In this document: positions 9,294 through 18,607 of the stretch, one piece after another
How the letters are laid out: each line of letters opens with the position of its first letter
How positions within the stretch are numbered: position 1 is the stretch's first letter
NCBI GenBank assembly: GCA_026706485.1
Contig: JAPOYR010000008.1
Span: 125,836 to 189,835 of the forward strand
Direction of reading: 5' to 3'
Source: Chloroflexota bacterium
GTDB taxonomy: Bacteria > Chloroflexota > UBA11872
DNA: 64,000 bases
Made by a program: the position numbers and the translations under genes
The notes under the pieces: model-generated
What the model saw: the letters and a program-made list of their open reading frames with translations, nothing else
Databases searched by the model: none
Told to the model about the DNA's origin: nothing

Positions 9294-9768
9294 GTGGCGG
9301 AGGTCAGGTTCTGCCCAACGACCGAATCCGGTCTGGTCCTTGGGTCGGACTTCCGTTTCTGGGGTTCGATGCCTGACAAGCGCTGCGGCTCGGCTGCTGG
9401 ATTCCCGCTCTCGCAAACCTTGACAAGACCTGGCCAAGATTGGGGATGGTCGGGCGCATCCCTTCCGCCCCCAGTTTCAATGATGGGTGGATTCCCGCCT
9501 TCGCGGGAATGACGAACTTGCCTCGCCCGGTGGCCCATGCTGTGCGCAGCATGGGAGATTCACCTGGGAGCAGTCCCACGCTGCACGCAGCGCGGGCCAC
9601 CGAAGCGCCCTGATTGTCCTTTCGTGCGGAGCGAGAAACCTAGGGGGTGGGGAATCAGCGCGGCGGCCTTGGACTCCTCACTGCGTCCGGAATGACAGGG
9701 AGGGGCGTTCTAGGTGACAGGTTCGGGGTGACGGGATTCACGTCACCCGCTTGACGGCCCGGACGTGT
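9294..9768. repeat. Gene-free gap packed with dispersed repeats
   Basis: Separates the glycosidase-like gene (plus strand) from the cupin gene (minus strand), so it should contain both transcription ends. It carries the ATTCCC-type palindrome at 9491-9510 with its full left flank (from about 9430), a copy of the CTCACTGCGTCCGGAATGAC repeat at about 9667-9697, and two short GCTG...GCAGC hairpins near 9537-9600. No plausible coding sequence is seen. Confidence 0.75.
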
Positions 9769-10119
9769 CTACAGCATCTCCGTCCAGGGGTCGAGCGCGG
9801 GGTACATGTAGACGCAGTGCAGCGTCTCGCCGTCGCCGGTGCGGAAGCCGTGGGGGGTCCATGCCGGCGCCAGGAGGAAGTCACCGGCCGCCACCGTGTG
9901 CTCCTCGTCCCGAATCAGCAGCGTGCCGGTCCCTTCGACGACGTAGAAGCCTTCCTCGATGCGGTGGCGGTGCACCGGCAACTCGCTGTTTGGGCGCAGG
10001 AGGAAGGCGCCGGCGGTGAGCGCGCCGGACTCGGCTTCGGCGTTGAGCGCCTCGCAGGCCTCGAGCCCGGGCATGTCGGTCGGTGCGAGTGGCTTGGATT
10101 CCGCGCGGATGATGGTCAT
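9769..10119 (-). CDS. Small cupin-domain protein
   Basis: 116 residues forming a single conserved beta-barrel cupin. The metal-site motifs are present: H50-x-H52-x3-E56 followed by G (VHRHRIEEGFYVVEGTG) and the second-motif histidine H90 (APAWTPHGFRT). Single-domain cupins of this size bind one metal and range from sugar isomerases and dioxygenases to ligand sensors; nothing specifies the substrate. It is transcribed divergently from the ATP-grasp-like gene, so the two may share a control region. Confidence 0.8.
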   Translation of the reverse strand: MTIIRAESKPLAPTDMPGLEACEALNAEAESGALTAGAFLLRPNSELPVHRHRIEEGFYVVEGTGTLLIRDEEHTVAAGDFLLAPAWTPHGFRTGDGETLHCVYMYPALDPWTEML

Positions 10120-10301
10120 GAGTGTCTCCGTGGGCTGCTGTCCGGATACGATAACCGGCCTGCCGGAGGCCCTTTGCTAGACTCCCCGCGGCTGCCGCGG
10201 AACGCTGGCCGCACGGCGCAACGGCGCCAACGCGTGAGACGCACCTGCTGAACACTCACACGCCCTCTCTCCAAGAACGAGCGCTCTATCTCGGCAGCGA
10301 C

Positions 10302-11654
10302 GTGCCGAGCGTCCGACCCGATGCGCCAGGCGTCCCGTGGCGCGTCACGCCTGAGCCTTTCCCGCTGCGGCCGGAAACCGTGGCGCGGCTGCGCGTGCTG
10401 GGTCACGACCTGCTGGCGTTCTACCAGGCGGTCAACCGCCTGTATCTGAGCGCGGCGCGAGGCCGGCAGCCGCCGTGGGTGCTGCGCTTGCTCAACCAGG
10501 GCAAGCCGGAGCGTGTGCGAGAGTTGGGCCAGCTGCGGCGGATGCGGTCGCAGTTGCCGCGAATCATCCGGCCCGACCTGATGGCGGGCGACGACGGCAC
10601 GCTGCGGGCGACGGAGCTGGACTCGGTGCCGGGGGGATTCGGCACGCTGGCGGCCCTGACCCGGCGCTATGCCGACCTGGGATTCGATCCGGTGGGCGGC
10701 GCCGAGGGCATTCCGCACGCGCTGGCGGCCATGTTCCGCGAGGTGGCCGAGGGCGACGACCCGACGGTGGCCATCGTGGTAGCGGACGAGTCCGAGGACT
10801 ACCGCAGCGAGATGATCTCGATTGCGGGCGACCTGCAGGACCTCGGGCTCGATGCGCATGCGGTGCATCCGCGCGACCTCTCGCTGCAAGGCGACGCGCT
10901 GTGCTTCGGCGACGACGCGCGGCGCGTGGACGTGGTGTACCGCTTCCTGGAGCTCCACGACTTGCCCAACATCCCGAAAATCGATCTGCTGATCTACGCC
11001 ATGAAGCAGCGGCTGGCCGTGGTCACGCCGCCGTTCAAGGCCTACCTGGAGGAGAAGCTGCTGCTGGCGCTGTTCCGGCATGCGGCCTTGCAGGACTTTT
11101 GGCGGGGTGAGCTGGGCCGGGACGTGATGGATCGCCTGGGCGTGGCGCTGGCGCCGACCTGGGTGCTCGATCCGGCGCCGCTGCCGCCGTTTGCCGCGAT
11201 CGATCCGGCGCTGGAGACCGCGGGGCGGCAGGTGCGGACCTGGGACGAGCTGCCGGGGCTGACCCAGCGGCAACGACGGCTGGTGATCAAGCCTTCCGGG
11301 TTCTCGGAGCTGGCCTGGGGCGCGCGCGGGGTCACGGTGGGACACGACGTGTCGGCCGACGACTGGGAACAGGCCGTCCGGCAGGCGCTGGAGAGCTTCC
11401 CGACCAGCCTCTATGTCATCCAGCCCTACCACGAGAGCCGCCGGGTGCGGGTGCCGTATTTCGATCCTGAGACGGATGAAGTGCGCGAGATGAACGGGCG
11501 CACGCGAATTTCGCCGTTCTACATCGTGGCGAACGACGACGTGACGCTGGCGGGCGTGCTGGTGACGGTGGTGCCGGCGGCGAACAAGGTCATCCACGGC
11601 ACGCCGGAGTCGGTGCTGGCGCCGGCGGTGGTGTCGGATGAGGCGGTGGTCTGA
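10302..11654 (+). CDS. Circularly permuted ATP-grasp-like protein
   Basis: 450 residues from the GTG used here. Motifs resemble the circularly permuted ATP-grasp/glutathionylspermidine-synthase-like group: TELDSVPGGFG early (about 105-115), VYRFLELHDLPN mid-protein, KAYLEEKLLLALF before a possible ATP-binding segment, and VIKPSGFSELAWGARGV (about 330-346) as a nucleotide-binding loop with conserved Lys. Such enzymes form amide or peptide bonds using ATP; the substrate here is unknown. The reading frame stays open for about 60 nt upstream, with possible CTG starts and a plausible protein sequence, so the true N-terminus may be earlier. No partner gene is next to it. Confidence 0.55.
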   Translation: MPSVRPDAPGVPWRVTPEPFPLRPETVARLRVLGHDLLAFYQAVNRLYLSAARGRQPPWVLRLLNQGKPERVRELGQLRRMRSQLPRIIRPDLMAGDDGTLRATELDSVPGGFGTLAALTRRYADLGFDPVGGAEGIPHALAAMFREVAEGDDPTVAIVVADESEDYRSEMISIAGDLQDLGLDAHAVHPRDLSLQGDALCFGDDARRVDVVYRFLELHDLPNIPKIDLLIYAMKQRLAVVTPPFKAYLEEKLLLALFRHAALQDFWRGELGRDVMDRLGVALAPTWVLDPAPLPPFAAIDPALETAGRQVRTWDELPGLTQRQRRLVIKPSGFSELAWGARGVTVGHDVSADDWEQAVRQALESFPTSLYVIQPYHESRRVRVPYFDPETDEVREMNGRTRISPFYIVANDDVTLAGVLVTVVPAANKVIHGTPESVLAPAVVSDEAVV

Positions 11655-11957
11655 AGGGCCTGTCAGGCAGGCCATAGGCGGGTGGGGGCGGTTCGTGAAC
11701 CGCCTCTACAGTGGCGGCGATGGTCGTCCGGCGGTAAGGGCGGGTTTGAAACCCGCACCTACGCGGCGGCCGTGAGCGCCGGCACATCGGGAGGTGGGCG
11801 GAACCCCTCACCCGACCCTCTCCCCGTGGGAGAGGGGGCCGGACCGCGGTCGGGAAGGCCGCTAGCCGCAAGGCGAAGGGCGCCCGCAAGGGGCGTCCCT
11901 ACAGGGCAGGGAGAGGGGGTCGCCCCCCGGCGGAAAATCGACGCCGGGCGGCGCCGA
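11655..11957. repeat. Convergent intergenic gap with three repeat types
   Basis: Between two convergent genes. It carries the GGGCGGGTTTGAAACCCGCA hairpin (about 11738-11762), the CTCACCC...CTCTCCCC/GGGAGAGG repeat (about 11803-11843) and a GGGCGCCCGCAAGGGGCGTC hairpin (about 11878-11905, related to copies near 26168, 51833 and 59095). These stem-loops may serve as bidirectional transcript ends. No gene is seen. Confidence 0.75.
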
Positions 11958-12659
11958 CTAGCTAGCCGAGTCGTCGGCCTGGTGGCGGGCGATGGCGGCG
12001 TCGACGAGTTGGCCGGCGGCTTCGGGGCCGTCGCGTCGCAGGACCTTGTAGAGCCCCGCCGCGCGGAGCTCGCGCCAGAGTCGTTCGCGCGACCCGAAGC
12101 CGGATACCGCGCGGCGCACGCGCTCGCGCCAACGTACGTAGTGGTCCAGGTGGTCCTCGATATCCGAGCCCAGCACGTCGTCCAGGTGCTCGCGCAGGGT
12201 GGCGGTGAAGGCCGGGCTGCGTCCGCCGGTGCTGACGGACACCGCCACCGGGCCTCGGCGCACATAGCCGACGGCGAAGACATCGCAGGCTTCGGGGTCG
12301 TCGACGACGTTGACGATAGCTCCGCGGCTGCGCGCGTCATCGGCGACGGTTCGATCGTGGGCACGGTCGCCGGTGGCGATGATGACGAGCGCCTGACCGT
12401 CGAGGTGGGCTGGGTCGTAGGGCGTGCGCCGCAGTTCGGCCTGCCCTTCGTCGGCGAGGGCCTGGAGACCCTCATCGACTGCTTCTTCCGGCTCGATCAG
12501 CACGGTGGGATGGATGCCGAAGTCGGCGAGGTAGGCCGCCTTGTCAGCCGCCGCCGGGCCGCCGCCCACGACGAGCGCGGTGCGTCCTTGCATGTTGAGC
12601 ACCATGGGCAGGTAGGCGCGTTGGCTCACCGGCAGCAACCGGCACGGAGACTTGGGCAT
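11958..12659 (-). CDS. Precorrin-2 dehydrogenase / sirohydrochlorin ferrochelatase-like protein
   Basis: 233 residues matching the N-terminal (Met8p-like) half of siroheme synthase: a Rossmann nucleotide-binding loop ALVVGGGPAAADKA (about 28-41), VIIATGDRAHDRTVADDARSRGAIVNVVDDPEACDVF (about 92-128) with the conserved Asn-Val-Asp-Asp segment, and SVSTGGRSPAF. The reaction is NAD-dependent oxidation of precorrin-2 to sirohydrochlorin, sometimes with iron insertion. No methyltransferase domain or other siroheme or heme gene is adjacent. A GTG ten codons downstream (12629) gives an N-terminus closer to the family norm and is an alternative start. Confidence 0.85.
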   Translation of the reverse strand: MPKSPCRLLPVSQRAYLPMVLNMQGRTALVVGGGPAAADKAAYLADFGIHPTVLIEPEEAVDEGLQALADEGQAELRRTPYDPAHLDGQALVIIATGDRAHDRTVADDARSRGAIVNVVDDPEACDVFAVGYVRRGPVAVSVSTGGRSPAFTATLREHLDDVLGSDIEDHLDHYVRWRERVRRAVSGFGSRERLWRELRAAGLYKVLRRDGPEAAGQLVDAAIARHQADDSAS

Positions 12660-12713
12660 AGCTCGGTCAGCAGAAGAGTTCGCGGCGAAATCCTGGATGC
12701 TTCGAGGTTGGAT

Positions 12714-12750
12714 GTGGGGTGGATTCCCGCCTTCGCGGGAATGACGGAGG
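12714..12750. repeat. ATTCCC-N8-GGGAAT palindrome repeat, copy 3
   Basis: Perfect palindrome at 12723-12742 with the GGTGG left flank and GACGGAGG right flank, in the divergent gap between the siroheme-type gene and the MFS gene. The following 40 nt contain two more GAATGACGGAG-like right-flank fragments, which suggests partial repeat duplication. Confidence 0.88.
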
Positions 12751-12925
12751 GGAAAGCGGAAATGACGGAGGGGAGCGAGGGGAAGACAGCCGACGTAGCA
12801 CGGGTGCGCTTGGGCCGGAATGACGGAGAGGGACGCAGGCGTTGCCCGTGGGCTGCGACGGCCGCTGACTCGCTACGAACCATGTGTTGATCCTTCGGTT
12901 GCCGGGGCCTTGCTACCGTCACGCG

Positions 12926-14134
12926 ATGCCAGCCAGCGAGCGCGTCGCGCCCGAGCCCGCCAGTCTACGCACTCGCGGCTTCGCGACCTTCGCGCTTGTG
13001 GCGGCGCTGGGCGTGGCGGGGTGGCTGCCGACGTCGTATTTCATGTCGCTGCTGGTGCGCGAACAGCTTGGCGGCGGCATCGCGGGGGCGGCGCTGGTGA
13101 TCGGCACGATGCACCTGTCGCGGTCGATCGGCGCCACGGTCACGGGCCGCTGGGTGACGCGGCTCGAGAGCCGCGGGGTGCACGCGCTGGGTCTCGCCGG
13201 CATGACGGCGCTGATGGTGGTGCTGGTCGTCACGCCCGACGTTGGCTGGGTGATCGTAGCCGCCCCCGTAGCGGGCCTGGCCATGGCCTATTTCTGGACG
13301 GGACTGCAGACCTACGTCATCGAGATTGCGCCGGAGTCCCGGCGCGGGGCCGCCGTCGGCGCCATTGGGTTCGTGGTGGTCCTGGTCCCAGGCATCGCCG
13401 GCGTGGCGCAGGGCTTCGTGGCGGATGCCTTCGGCTTTCGCGTGTTTGCCATCGGGGCGGGAACGGCGCTTGCCGCCGCGCTGGCGCTGACGCTCGGGGC
13501 GTTGCCGCGGCCGACGCCGGTTCCGGCGCGGCAGTTGGCGCAAGGCATCAGCTTTGTGCGCCTGGTGCGCTTTCGGGGCGTTGCCGCGGTCATGGTCGTA
13601 CGGCTCGCGTCGACGGTTGCCTATGCAGCCATGGTCTTGTTGGCCGGACCGCGAGTGGTGGAGGTCGGCGGCGACCTGCGGGCCGTGGGCGCCATGACAC
13701 TGGTCGCGTCCGTCGGCGGCGCCGTGGCGCAACTGGCGATCGGACGGCTGTCGGACCGGCTGGGCCGGCGCGCCGTACTGGCCGGCACGCTGCTGTTGGC
13801 GGTTCCAGCGACGGCAGCGTTTGGGTTCGTGGGAAGCGTGCCCGGACTGCTGGTCGTCGCCACGGTCTGGGCGGTGGCGATGTGGGGTATCAACACCATG
13901 GCGGTGAGCCTGTGCGGCGACGTGGCGCCGGCGGGCTCGCTGAGCCGGGTGATGGTGCTGGACGGCACGGCGTTTTCGGCGGGCGCCGTCATTGGGGCGT
14001 CCGTGGTCTTTGCCACCGCGGCGGCGTCGCTTGCTGCCGCGCTATACGTGGGCGCGGCGGCCATGGTGGCGGGGCTGGCGGCGCTGCCGCTGGCGGCTCA
14101 GGGGCGAGAGGTTGGAGCTGCCGGGCGACGCTAG
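12926..14134 (+). CDS. MFS transporter
   Basis: Integral membrane protein of the major facilitator superfamily, about 402 residues with roughly 12 hydrophobic segments arranged as two six-helix halves. A typical loop 2-3 motif region is seen (TVTGRWVTRLESRGVHAL), and its counterpart in the second half (QLAIGRLSDRLGRRAVLAG) matches the G-x-L-x-D-R-x-G-R-R motif well. The substrate cannot be predicted; drug efflux and small-metabolite export are both possible. A GTG at 12884 would extend the protein by 14 residues, but ATG 12926 starts a more normal N-terminus. A TACCGT hexamer at 12912-12917 lies only 8 nt upstream, so a nearly leaderless transcript is possible. Confidence 0.88.
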   Translation: MPASERVAPEPASLRTRGFATFALVAALGVAGWLPTSYFMSLLVREQLGGGIAGAALVIGTMHLSRSIGATVTGRWVTRLESRGVHALGLAGMTALMVVLVVTPDVGWVIVAAPVAGLAMAYFWTGLQTYVIEIAPESRRGAAVGAIGFVVVLVPGIAGVAQGFVADAFGFRVFAIGAGTALAAALALTLGALPRPTPVPARQLAQGISFVRLVRFRGVAAVMVVRLASTVAYAAMVLLAGPRVVEVGGDLRAVGAMTLVASVGGAVAQLAIGRLSDRLGRRAVLAGTLLLAVPATAAFGFVGSVPGLLVVATVWAVAMWGINTMAVSLCGDVAPAGSLSRVMVLDGTAFSAGAVIGASVVFATAAASLAAALYVGAAAMVAGLAALPLAAQGREVGAAGRR

Positions 14135-14240
14135 GCATTCCCACTTTTCGAATTCGCCGGAGCCGCCTCCCTCGCCGGAGCGGCCCGACCATTCAGACTG
14201 GTACACGCCATTCCGGGCGCACTCGACGACTCCGCGTCCG

Positions 14241-16448
14241 TTACGACCCGGGCGTCGGAGCCGGCGTCGGGATGGGGTCGCCGGGTGCCACGAACGTCAC
14301 CGTCCACTCGGCGATCGGCGCCACATCGAGGGCGAGGTGAAGCGTCCCCATGGGGTGGTACGCCGATCCATCGTTCGCGACTCGTAGCTGGAAGCTCTCC
14401 GAAAAGTGGCGTGTGGCCTCGAAGAATGCCTGGAGGGGTCCGCCGGCGCCCTGCAAGACAATCAGGAGGAGCTTGACGGTGCATTGATCGTCGGGCTCTT
14501 CGCAGTTGAGGACGTTGTTCGAAACCTCCATGAGCATTGTCCAGGTGCCTTCGGCGAGTCTGAGCTCGCGCCTCCCCGGACCGGTCCCCGAGACAGTGAA
14601 GGTCTCACCACGCGCACCCGCAGGATCCACATGCGGGGTTGGGCCAGCGAAATCCTCGAAGGTCAGCGTCCACTGGGTCGTCGGCTCCGCCGAGACGACG
14701 ATGCTCTGCGACCCGGCCGGAATGTCGCCCAGGTATCCGACCCACAAATACTCCTCGCCCATGAGCGAGGAGTCCTCGCCCACGCGACGCAGACTGGTCT
14801 CCTCCTCCAGGTCGATCGGAATCAGGGTGTCCTCGCTAAGTGGATCGTCGTCGTAGACCCGAACCCTCAAGTACCCGCTGGGACAAGGCTCGTCCCCGCA
14901 CTCGGTTTCGATCAGCGCCTCGGCGCGCATTGTCCAGCGCCCCTCAGCGAGCGAGACATCGTGCCTCTCCCGGCCGGTGCCGGTCAGCGTGAACGACTCG
15001 CCGGCGGCGCCAGGCCCGGCGTCGGCCGCAGGCGGTGGGAGTTCGCCGGGCGCCACGAAGGACACCGTCCACTCGGCCTGCGCCGCCACGTCGATATGTA
15101 TCACCAGCGGTCCGGTCGGGAAGTACCACTCCAGCCCGTCCGCGACGCGGAGATTGTCGTGGGTCCCCCTCCAGTCGCTCGCCGTATCGAAGAATTGGGC
15201 TCCGATAACACCGCTGAGGGGCCGCACGCTCACAAAAAAGTCCCGGGGAACACATGTGGCTGGGTCTTCACAGCGTTCGTTCCACGGGCGCCGCTCCGGG
15301 CCAGTGCCGGAACGGACAACGATCTCTCGGGGGGCAGCGGCGGGATCCGGCAACCGGAAGAGCGTGGGGCAGGGAAAGTCGCAGACGGTGTTGCTCGAAA
15401 TGTCCAGGATCATGGTCCATGTGCCTTCGGCGAGCCACACCTCTCGCCTTGCCGGGCCGGTCCCGGAGAGGGCGAAGGACTCGCCGTCGGCGCCGGCGGG
15501 ATCCGGGGGCGGGAAGGCTTCGTAGTCCTCGAAGGTCAGCGTCCAATGGACCGATGGCTCCACCGTGACGACAAGTCGCTGCGGGCCGGACTTCACCTGG
15601 CCGAGGCGCCCGACCCAGAGCAGCGTCGGATCCAGGTACCAAGCCTCGATATGCTCCCGACTCGACTTCGCCGACTCGTGGCGAAGCATCCAATGATCGA
15701 TCGGGACGTAGGGGTCCCGGCGGTCAGGGTCGGTGTGTTCCATTTGAATGCTGACCTGCTCCAACGAACAGGGATCGGGCAGACAGTTCCGCTGATGCGA
15801 TAGCTCCGCGGTGACCGACCAGCGCCCCTCGGCGAGCGAGATCTCGGGCGTCTCCGTTCCGGTCCCGGTGAGCGTGAAGGACTCGCCGTCGACGCCGGGC
15901 AAATCGGTCGAAATCGCAGTTGGCTCAGGGGTCGGTGAGGCGGTCGGCGTTGGCGTCGGAGCGGGCGTTGGGGTCGGCGTCGGCGCAGGCGTGGGGGTCG
16001 GCGTCGGGGCGGGCGTAGGAGTCGGCGTCGGGGCGGGCGTGGGAGTCGGCGTCGGAGCGGGCGTTGGTGTCGGCGTCGGGGCAGGTGTTGGGGTCGGCGT
16101 CGGGGCGGGCGTGGGAGTCGGCGTCGGGGCAGGTGTTGGGGTCGGCGTCGGTGTTGGGGCAAGCGTGGGAGTCGGGGTCGGGACGGGTGATGGCGTCGGG
16201 GCAGCCGTTGGCGTCGGTGTCGGAGCTGGTGTGGGAGTGAGCGACGGGGCAGGCGTTGGAGTCGGGGTCGCGGTCGGCTCTGGGGTGGGTGAGGCGGTCG
16301 GACTCGGCGTCGGGGAGGGCGTGGCGGTCGGGGAGGGAGCAGGGGTGATCGTCTCCCGAGGCACGTCCCCGCAGGCCGCGCCCGCGATAATGAGCGCCCC
16401 GAGGAACAGCCCGACGGGCAATGTCGTCCAGGGCTTGCGGGACGTCAT
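14241..16448 (-). CDS. Pro/Thr-linker lipoprotein with four GESF-x-L-x-GTG repeats
   Basis: 735 residues, probably a surface lipoprotein. The N-terminus has Lys/Arg, a hydrophobic core and a lipobox-like LIIAGAAC (Cys about 26). Residues about 35-175 are an almost pure Pro/Thr/Ala/Ser linker ([11 protein letters not shown]). The rest consists of four related beta-rich repeats, each opening with [14 protein letters not shown] and [13 protein letters not shown] motifs and containing paired cysteines. They alternate in type: repeats 1 and 3 share one sub-pattern, and repeats 2 and 4 share another ending in [11 protein letters not shown]. They resemble bacterial extracellular beta-sandwich domains, but I recognise no family. 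Neighbour of a second, shorter lipoprotein with homologous upstream DNA. Confidence 0.8.
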   Translation of the reverse strand: MTSRKPWTTLPVGLFLGALIIAGAACGDVPRETITPAPSPTATPSPTPSPTASPTPEPTATPTPTPAPSLTPTPAPTPTPTAAPTPSPVPTPTPTLAPTPTPTPTPAPTPTPTPAPTPTPTPAPTPTPTPAPTPTPTPAPTPTPTPAPTPTPTPAPTPTPTPAPTPTPTASPTPEPTAISTDLPGVDGESFTLTGTGTETPEISLAEGRWSVTAELSHQRNCLPDPCSLEQVSIQMEHTDPDRRDPYVPIDHWMLRHESAKSSREHIEAWYLDPTLLWVGRLGQVKSGPQRLVVTVEPSVHWTLTFEDYEAFPPPDPAGADGESFALSGTGPARREVWLAEGTWTMILDISSNTVCDFPCPTLFRLPDPAAAPREIVVRSGTGPERRPWNERCEDPATCVPRDFFVSVRPLSGVIGAQFFDTASDWRGTHDNLRVADGLEWYFPTGPLVIHIDVAAQAEWTVSFVAPGELPPPAADAGPGAAGESFTLTGTGRERHDVSLAEGRWTMRAEALIETECGDEPCPSGYLRVRVYDDDPLSEDTLIPIDLEEETSLRRVGEDSSLMGEEYLWVGYLGDIPAGSQSIVVSAEPTTQWTLTFEDFAGPTPHVDPAGARGETFTVSGTGPGRRELRLAEGTWTMLMEVSNNVLNCEEPDDQCTVKLLLIVLQGAGGPLQAFFEATRHFSESFQLRVANDGSAYHPMGTLHLALDVAPIAEWTVTFVAPGDPIPTPAPTPGS
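15950..16160. repeat. In-frame minisatellite encoding the Pro/Thr linker
   Basis: Short-unit tandem array with units reading GGGGCGGGCGTGGGAGTCGG and close variants on the plus strand (minus-strand product APTPTPTP). The unit is 30 nt (10 codons) or smaller multiples of 6 nt, so gain or loss of units keeps the frame. It is embedded in the lipoprotein gene 14241-16448. Confidence 0.85.
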
Positions 16449-16823
16449 GGCGCAGAGCCGAACTTGACGACGAACTGGGCTAGCGCTTCAGGCATGCTTG
16501 CCCCACAGCCCTCGAATCCGCTCTCCGATTGTCCCACCATCACCGCGGTTGCCTCGCCCGTTCCTTGCCGTCATCCCGTCGTGCCAGCCCTTAGCCGGCA
16601 TCCAGGTCCGGGCTGTTGGTGGTTCATCCCTTGACGCGAGGACGAGCGCTCTAGATTTCTCGCTGCGCTCGAAATGACATGTGGCGACCGCGAAGTGACA
16701 GCTGAGGGCCGCCCATAGCTCCAGGGCCGAACAAGCCCCGGCTGGCGCGACTATTGGCCATGGTCTTGCCGGAACAGCAGCAGCGGAATTTGCAGACGTG
16801 CTGGGCTGGACGGTCAGCGCACA
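16449..16823. other. Upstream region of the large lipoprotein, homologous to 17481-17716
   Basis: No gene is seen. Read in the minus direction this is the leader of the lipoprotein at 14241-16448. From about 16488 to 16680 it aligns by eye with 17519-17716, the leader of the second lipoprotein: shared blocks include GCGCTTCAGGCAT, TTCATCCCT...GACGCGAGG and TAGATTTCTCGCTGCGCTCG. The last of these is the dispersed F-type repeat (16651-16679). Promoters for both lipoproteins are probably inside the shared part. Confidence 0.6.
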
Positions 16824-17480
16824 TCAATCGCAGAACCCATCGATCCCGTCGAGCACCAGCGCCAAGTCAAATTCAAGGCTCTCCAGCATGTACACACCCT
16901 GTTCAAATTCGCCGATGTCTAGCCTGTCGAAGCCGTCCAAGAAGTGCTTCATGCTGTAGATCGTCCCGCGGGCCAGGCTCGTGGCCGAGTCATGAATCCC
17001 CGAGGAGCTTGGGATCGACTTCGGTGGGCTGAGGTCCAGGATCTTCTCTGCCTCGCCCTTGGCAACCGCCGCCACGGCAGCGAATTCGCGCATAAAACGG
17101 TCGGTGAAGACAATCTGCGGGTCATTCTCAAGGCGAATGAAAAGCCGTTGGAGATTGAATGTCGCCTCGTCGATGCCCGACACCGCATCGCCCAAGCCCC
17201 GCAGATAAACCGCCTCCACAGGTGTCGGGCAAGGCGCGGACGTTGGGTTCGGCGTCGGGGACCGTGTCAGGGGCGCTGCGGTGGTGGTCGGGGTCGCAGC
17301 CGGCTCTGGGGTCGGTGAGGCAGTCAGCGTCAGTGCCGTCGCCGTCGGGGCGGCTACGCGGGGCGGGGAAAGCTCCGGCTCCGCGGTCGCGTCCCCACAG
17401 GTCGCGCCGCCAGAGCCGAGAAGGACCGCGCCGAGGATCAGGCCGACGAGCACCGCCGCCGGGGGCTTGCGTAACCTCAC
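16824..17480 (-). CDS. Small Pro/Thr-linker lipoprotein of unknown function
   Basis: 218 residues. The N-terminal Arg/Lys is followed by a hydrophobic run VLVGLILGAVLLGSGGATC with Cys about 28 as a possible lipidation site (the residues before Cys are a loose lipobox), then a Thr/Pro/Ala-rich linker (about 35-85). The C-terminal ~130 residues appear alpha-helical with many acidic residues (for example FMREFAAVAAVAKGEAEKIL and FDRLDIGEFEQGVYMLESL) and could be a small helical bundle. No family is recognised. The domain is unrelated to that of the neighbouring lipoprotein, although the leader DNA and the signal/linker architecture are shared. Confidence 0.65.
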   Translation of the reverse strand: MRLRKPPAAVLVGLILGAVLLGSGGATCGDATAEPELSPPRVAAPTATALTLTASPTPEPAATPTTTAAPLTRSPTPNPTSAPCPTPVEAVYLRGLGDAVSGIDEATFNLQRLFIRLENDPQIVFTDRFMREFAAVAAVAKGEAEKILDLSPPKSIPSSSGIHDSATSLARGTIYSMKHFLDGFDRLDIGEFEQGVYMLESLEFDLALVLDGIDGFCD

Positions 17481-17770
17481 GACGCGGAGCGGGGTGTGGC
17501 GAGGTCTTGGGCCAGCGCTTCAGGCATCCCCGCACCACGGCCCTCGAGCCCAACTCGGAATTGTCGCACCACCGCTGATCCCTCACCCTCGCCCGTGCCT
17601 CGCCGACACTCCATTGGATCGGACGCAAGCCAGTGTGCGGGTTGGGGCTACCGGTGCTTCATCCCTGGACGCGAGGTCGAGCGTCTTAGATTTCTCGCTG
17701 CGCTCGAAATGACAGGGAGGTGGCCGCCAATTGACACTTAGGCGGCGCGGTCTGCAGCGATCGGACGAAC
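17481..17770. other. Leader of the small lipoprotein with F-type repeat
   Basis: Aligns by eye with 16449-16680 (see that entry). Contains the TAGATTTCTCGCTGCGCTCG repeat at about 17688-17714. No gene is seen. Confidence 0.6.
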
Positions 17771-18607
17771 CTAGTAGGGCGGTTGCGTCTCCGGGTGGCG
17801 GCGCATGTAGTTGGCCTGCTGGACGCCGATGTTTTCCTGGAGCTGGATGGAGAGGCCGCCGTCGACGACGAGGGCGTGGCCGGTGACGAACGAGGCGTCG
17901 TCGGAGCAAAGGAAGGACACAGCCGAGCCGATTTCCTCGGGCTTGCCGGTGCGGCGAAGCGGGTACTGATCGGCGAACAGCTTCAGCCCGTCAGGATTGT
18001 CATCCCACATCACTCGCTGGATGTTTTCGGTGACCATGTGCCCGGGGCAGATGCTGTTGACCCGGATGTTGTCCGGGCCGTGCTGGATGGCCATCTGCTT
18101 GGTGACGCCGATGGCGGCGGACTTGCCGGCTTCGTAGACCAGGTAGTCCTTGGCCATGAGGAGGCCGTGGACCGAGGCGATGTTGACGATGTTGCCGCCG
18201 CCGACGCGGCGCATCTCGGGCACGGCGTACTTGGCGCCAAGGAAGAGGGCCTTGACCAGGAGCGACATGCCGAAGTCCCATTGCTCCTCGGTGACTTCCT
18301 CCACGCCGCCGGGCAGCGCCTCCATGGCGGGAAAGGCGTTGTTGACCAGGATGTCGAGACGGCCCCAGCGCTCGACGGCGTCCTGGACCATCTTCCGAAT
18401 GTCGTCGTGGCGGGACACGTCGGAGTGGATCGCGGCGGCCGTGCCGCCCGCGGCCTCGATTTGCGCCACGTTGGACGCCGACAGCTCGTCGGCGATGTCC
18501 GCGATGAGCACGCGCTCGCCGTCGGCGGCCAGGCGGCGGGCAATGGCGCCGCCGATGCCGGTGGCGCCGCCGGTGACGATCGCTACACGGGGTTCAGCCA
18601 TGGTCAT
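17771..18607 (-). CDS. Short-chain dehydrogenase/reductase
   Basis: 278-residue classical SDR using NAD(P)H. The cofactor loop TGGATGIGGAI is at 12-22, the NN motif at 89-90 (ILVNNAFP), and the catalytic Ser145, Tyr158 and Lys162 lie in IASVHG and YLVYEAGKSAA. An Asp at the end of the second strand (IADIAD, about 37-40) suggests a preference for NAD over NADP. The C-terminus has family-typical CSDDASFVTGHALVVDGG. The substrate is unknown; sugar, polyol and 3-oxoacyl substrates are all handled by similar enzymes. It stands alone between repeats. Confidence 0.92.
   Translation of the reverse strand: MTMAEPRVAIVTGGATGIGGAIARRLAADGERVLIADIADELSASNVAQIEAAGGTAAAIHSDVSRHDDIRKMVQDAVERWGRLDILVNNAFPAMEALPGGVEEVTEEQWDFGMSLLVKALFLGAKYAVPEMRRVGGGNIVNIASVHGLLMAKDYLVYEAGKSAAIGVTKQMAIQHGPDNIRVNSICPGHMVTENIQRVMWDDNPDGLKLFADQYPLRRTGKPEEIGSAVSFLCSDDASFVTGHALVVDGGLSIQLQENIGVQQANYMRRHPETQPPY

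Noticed and set aside
15950..16160. CRISPR array
   Set aside because: Units are contiguous and coding (Pro/Thr linker), with no unique spacers; the intergenic repeats are dispersed, not arrayed.
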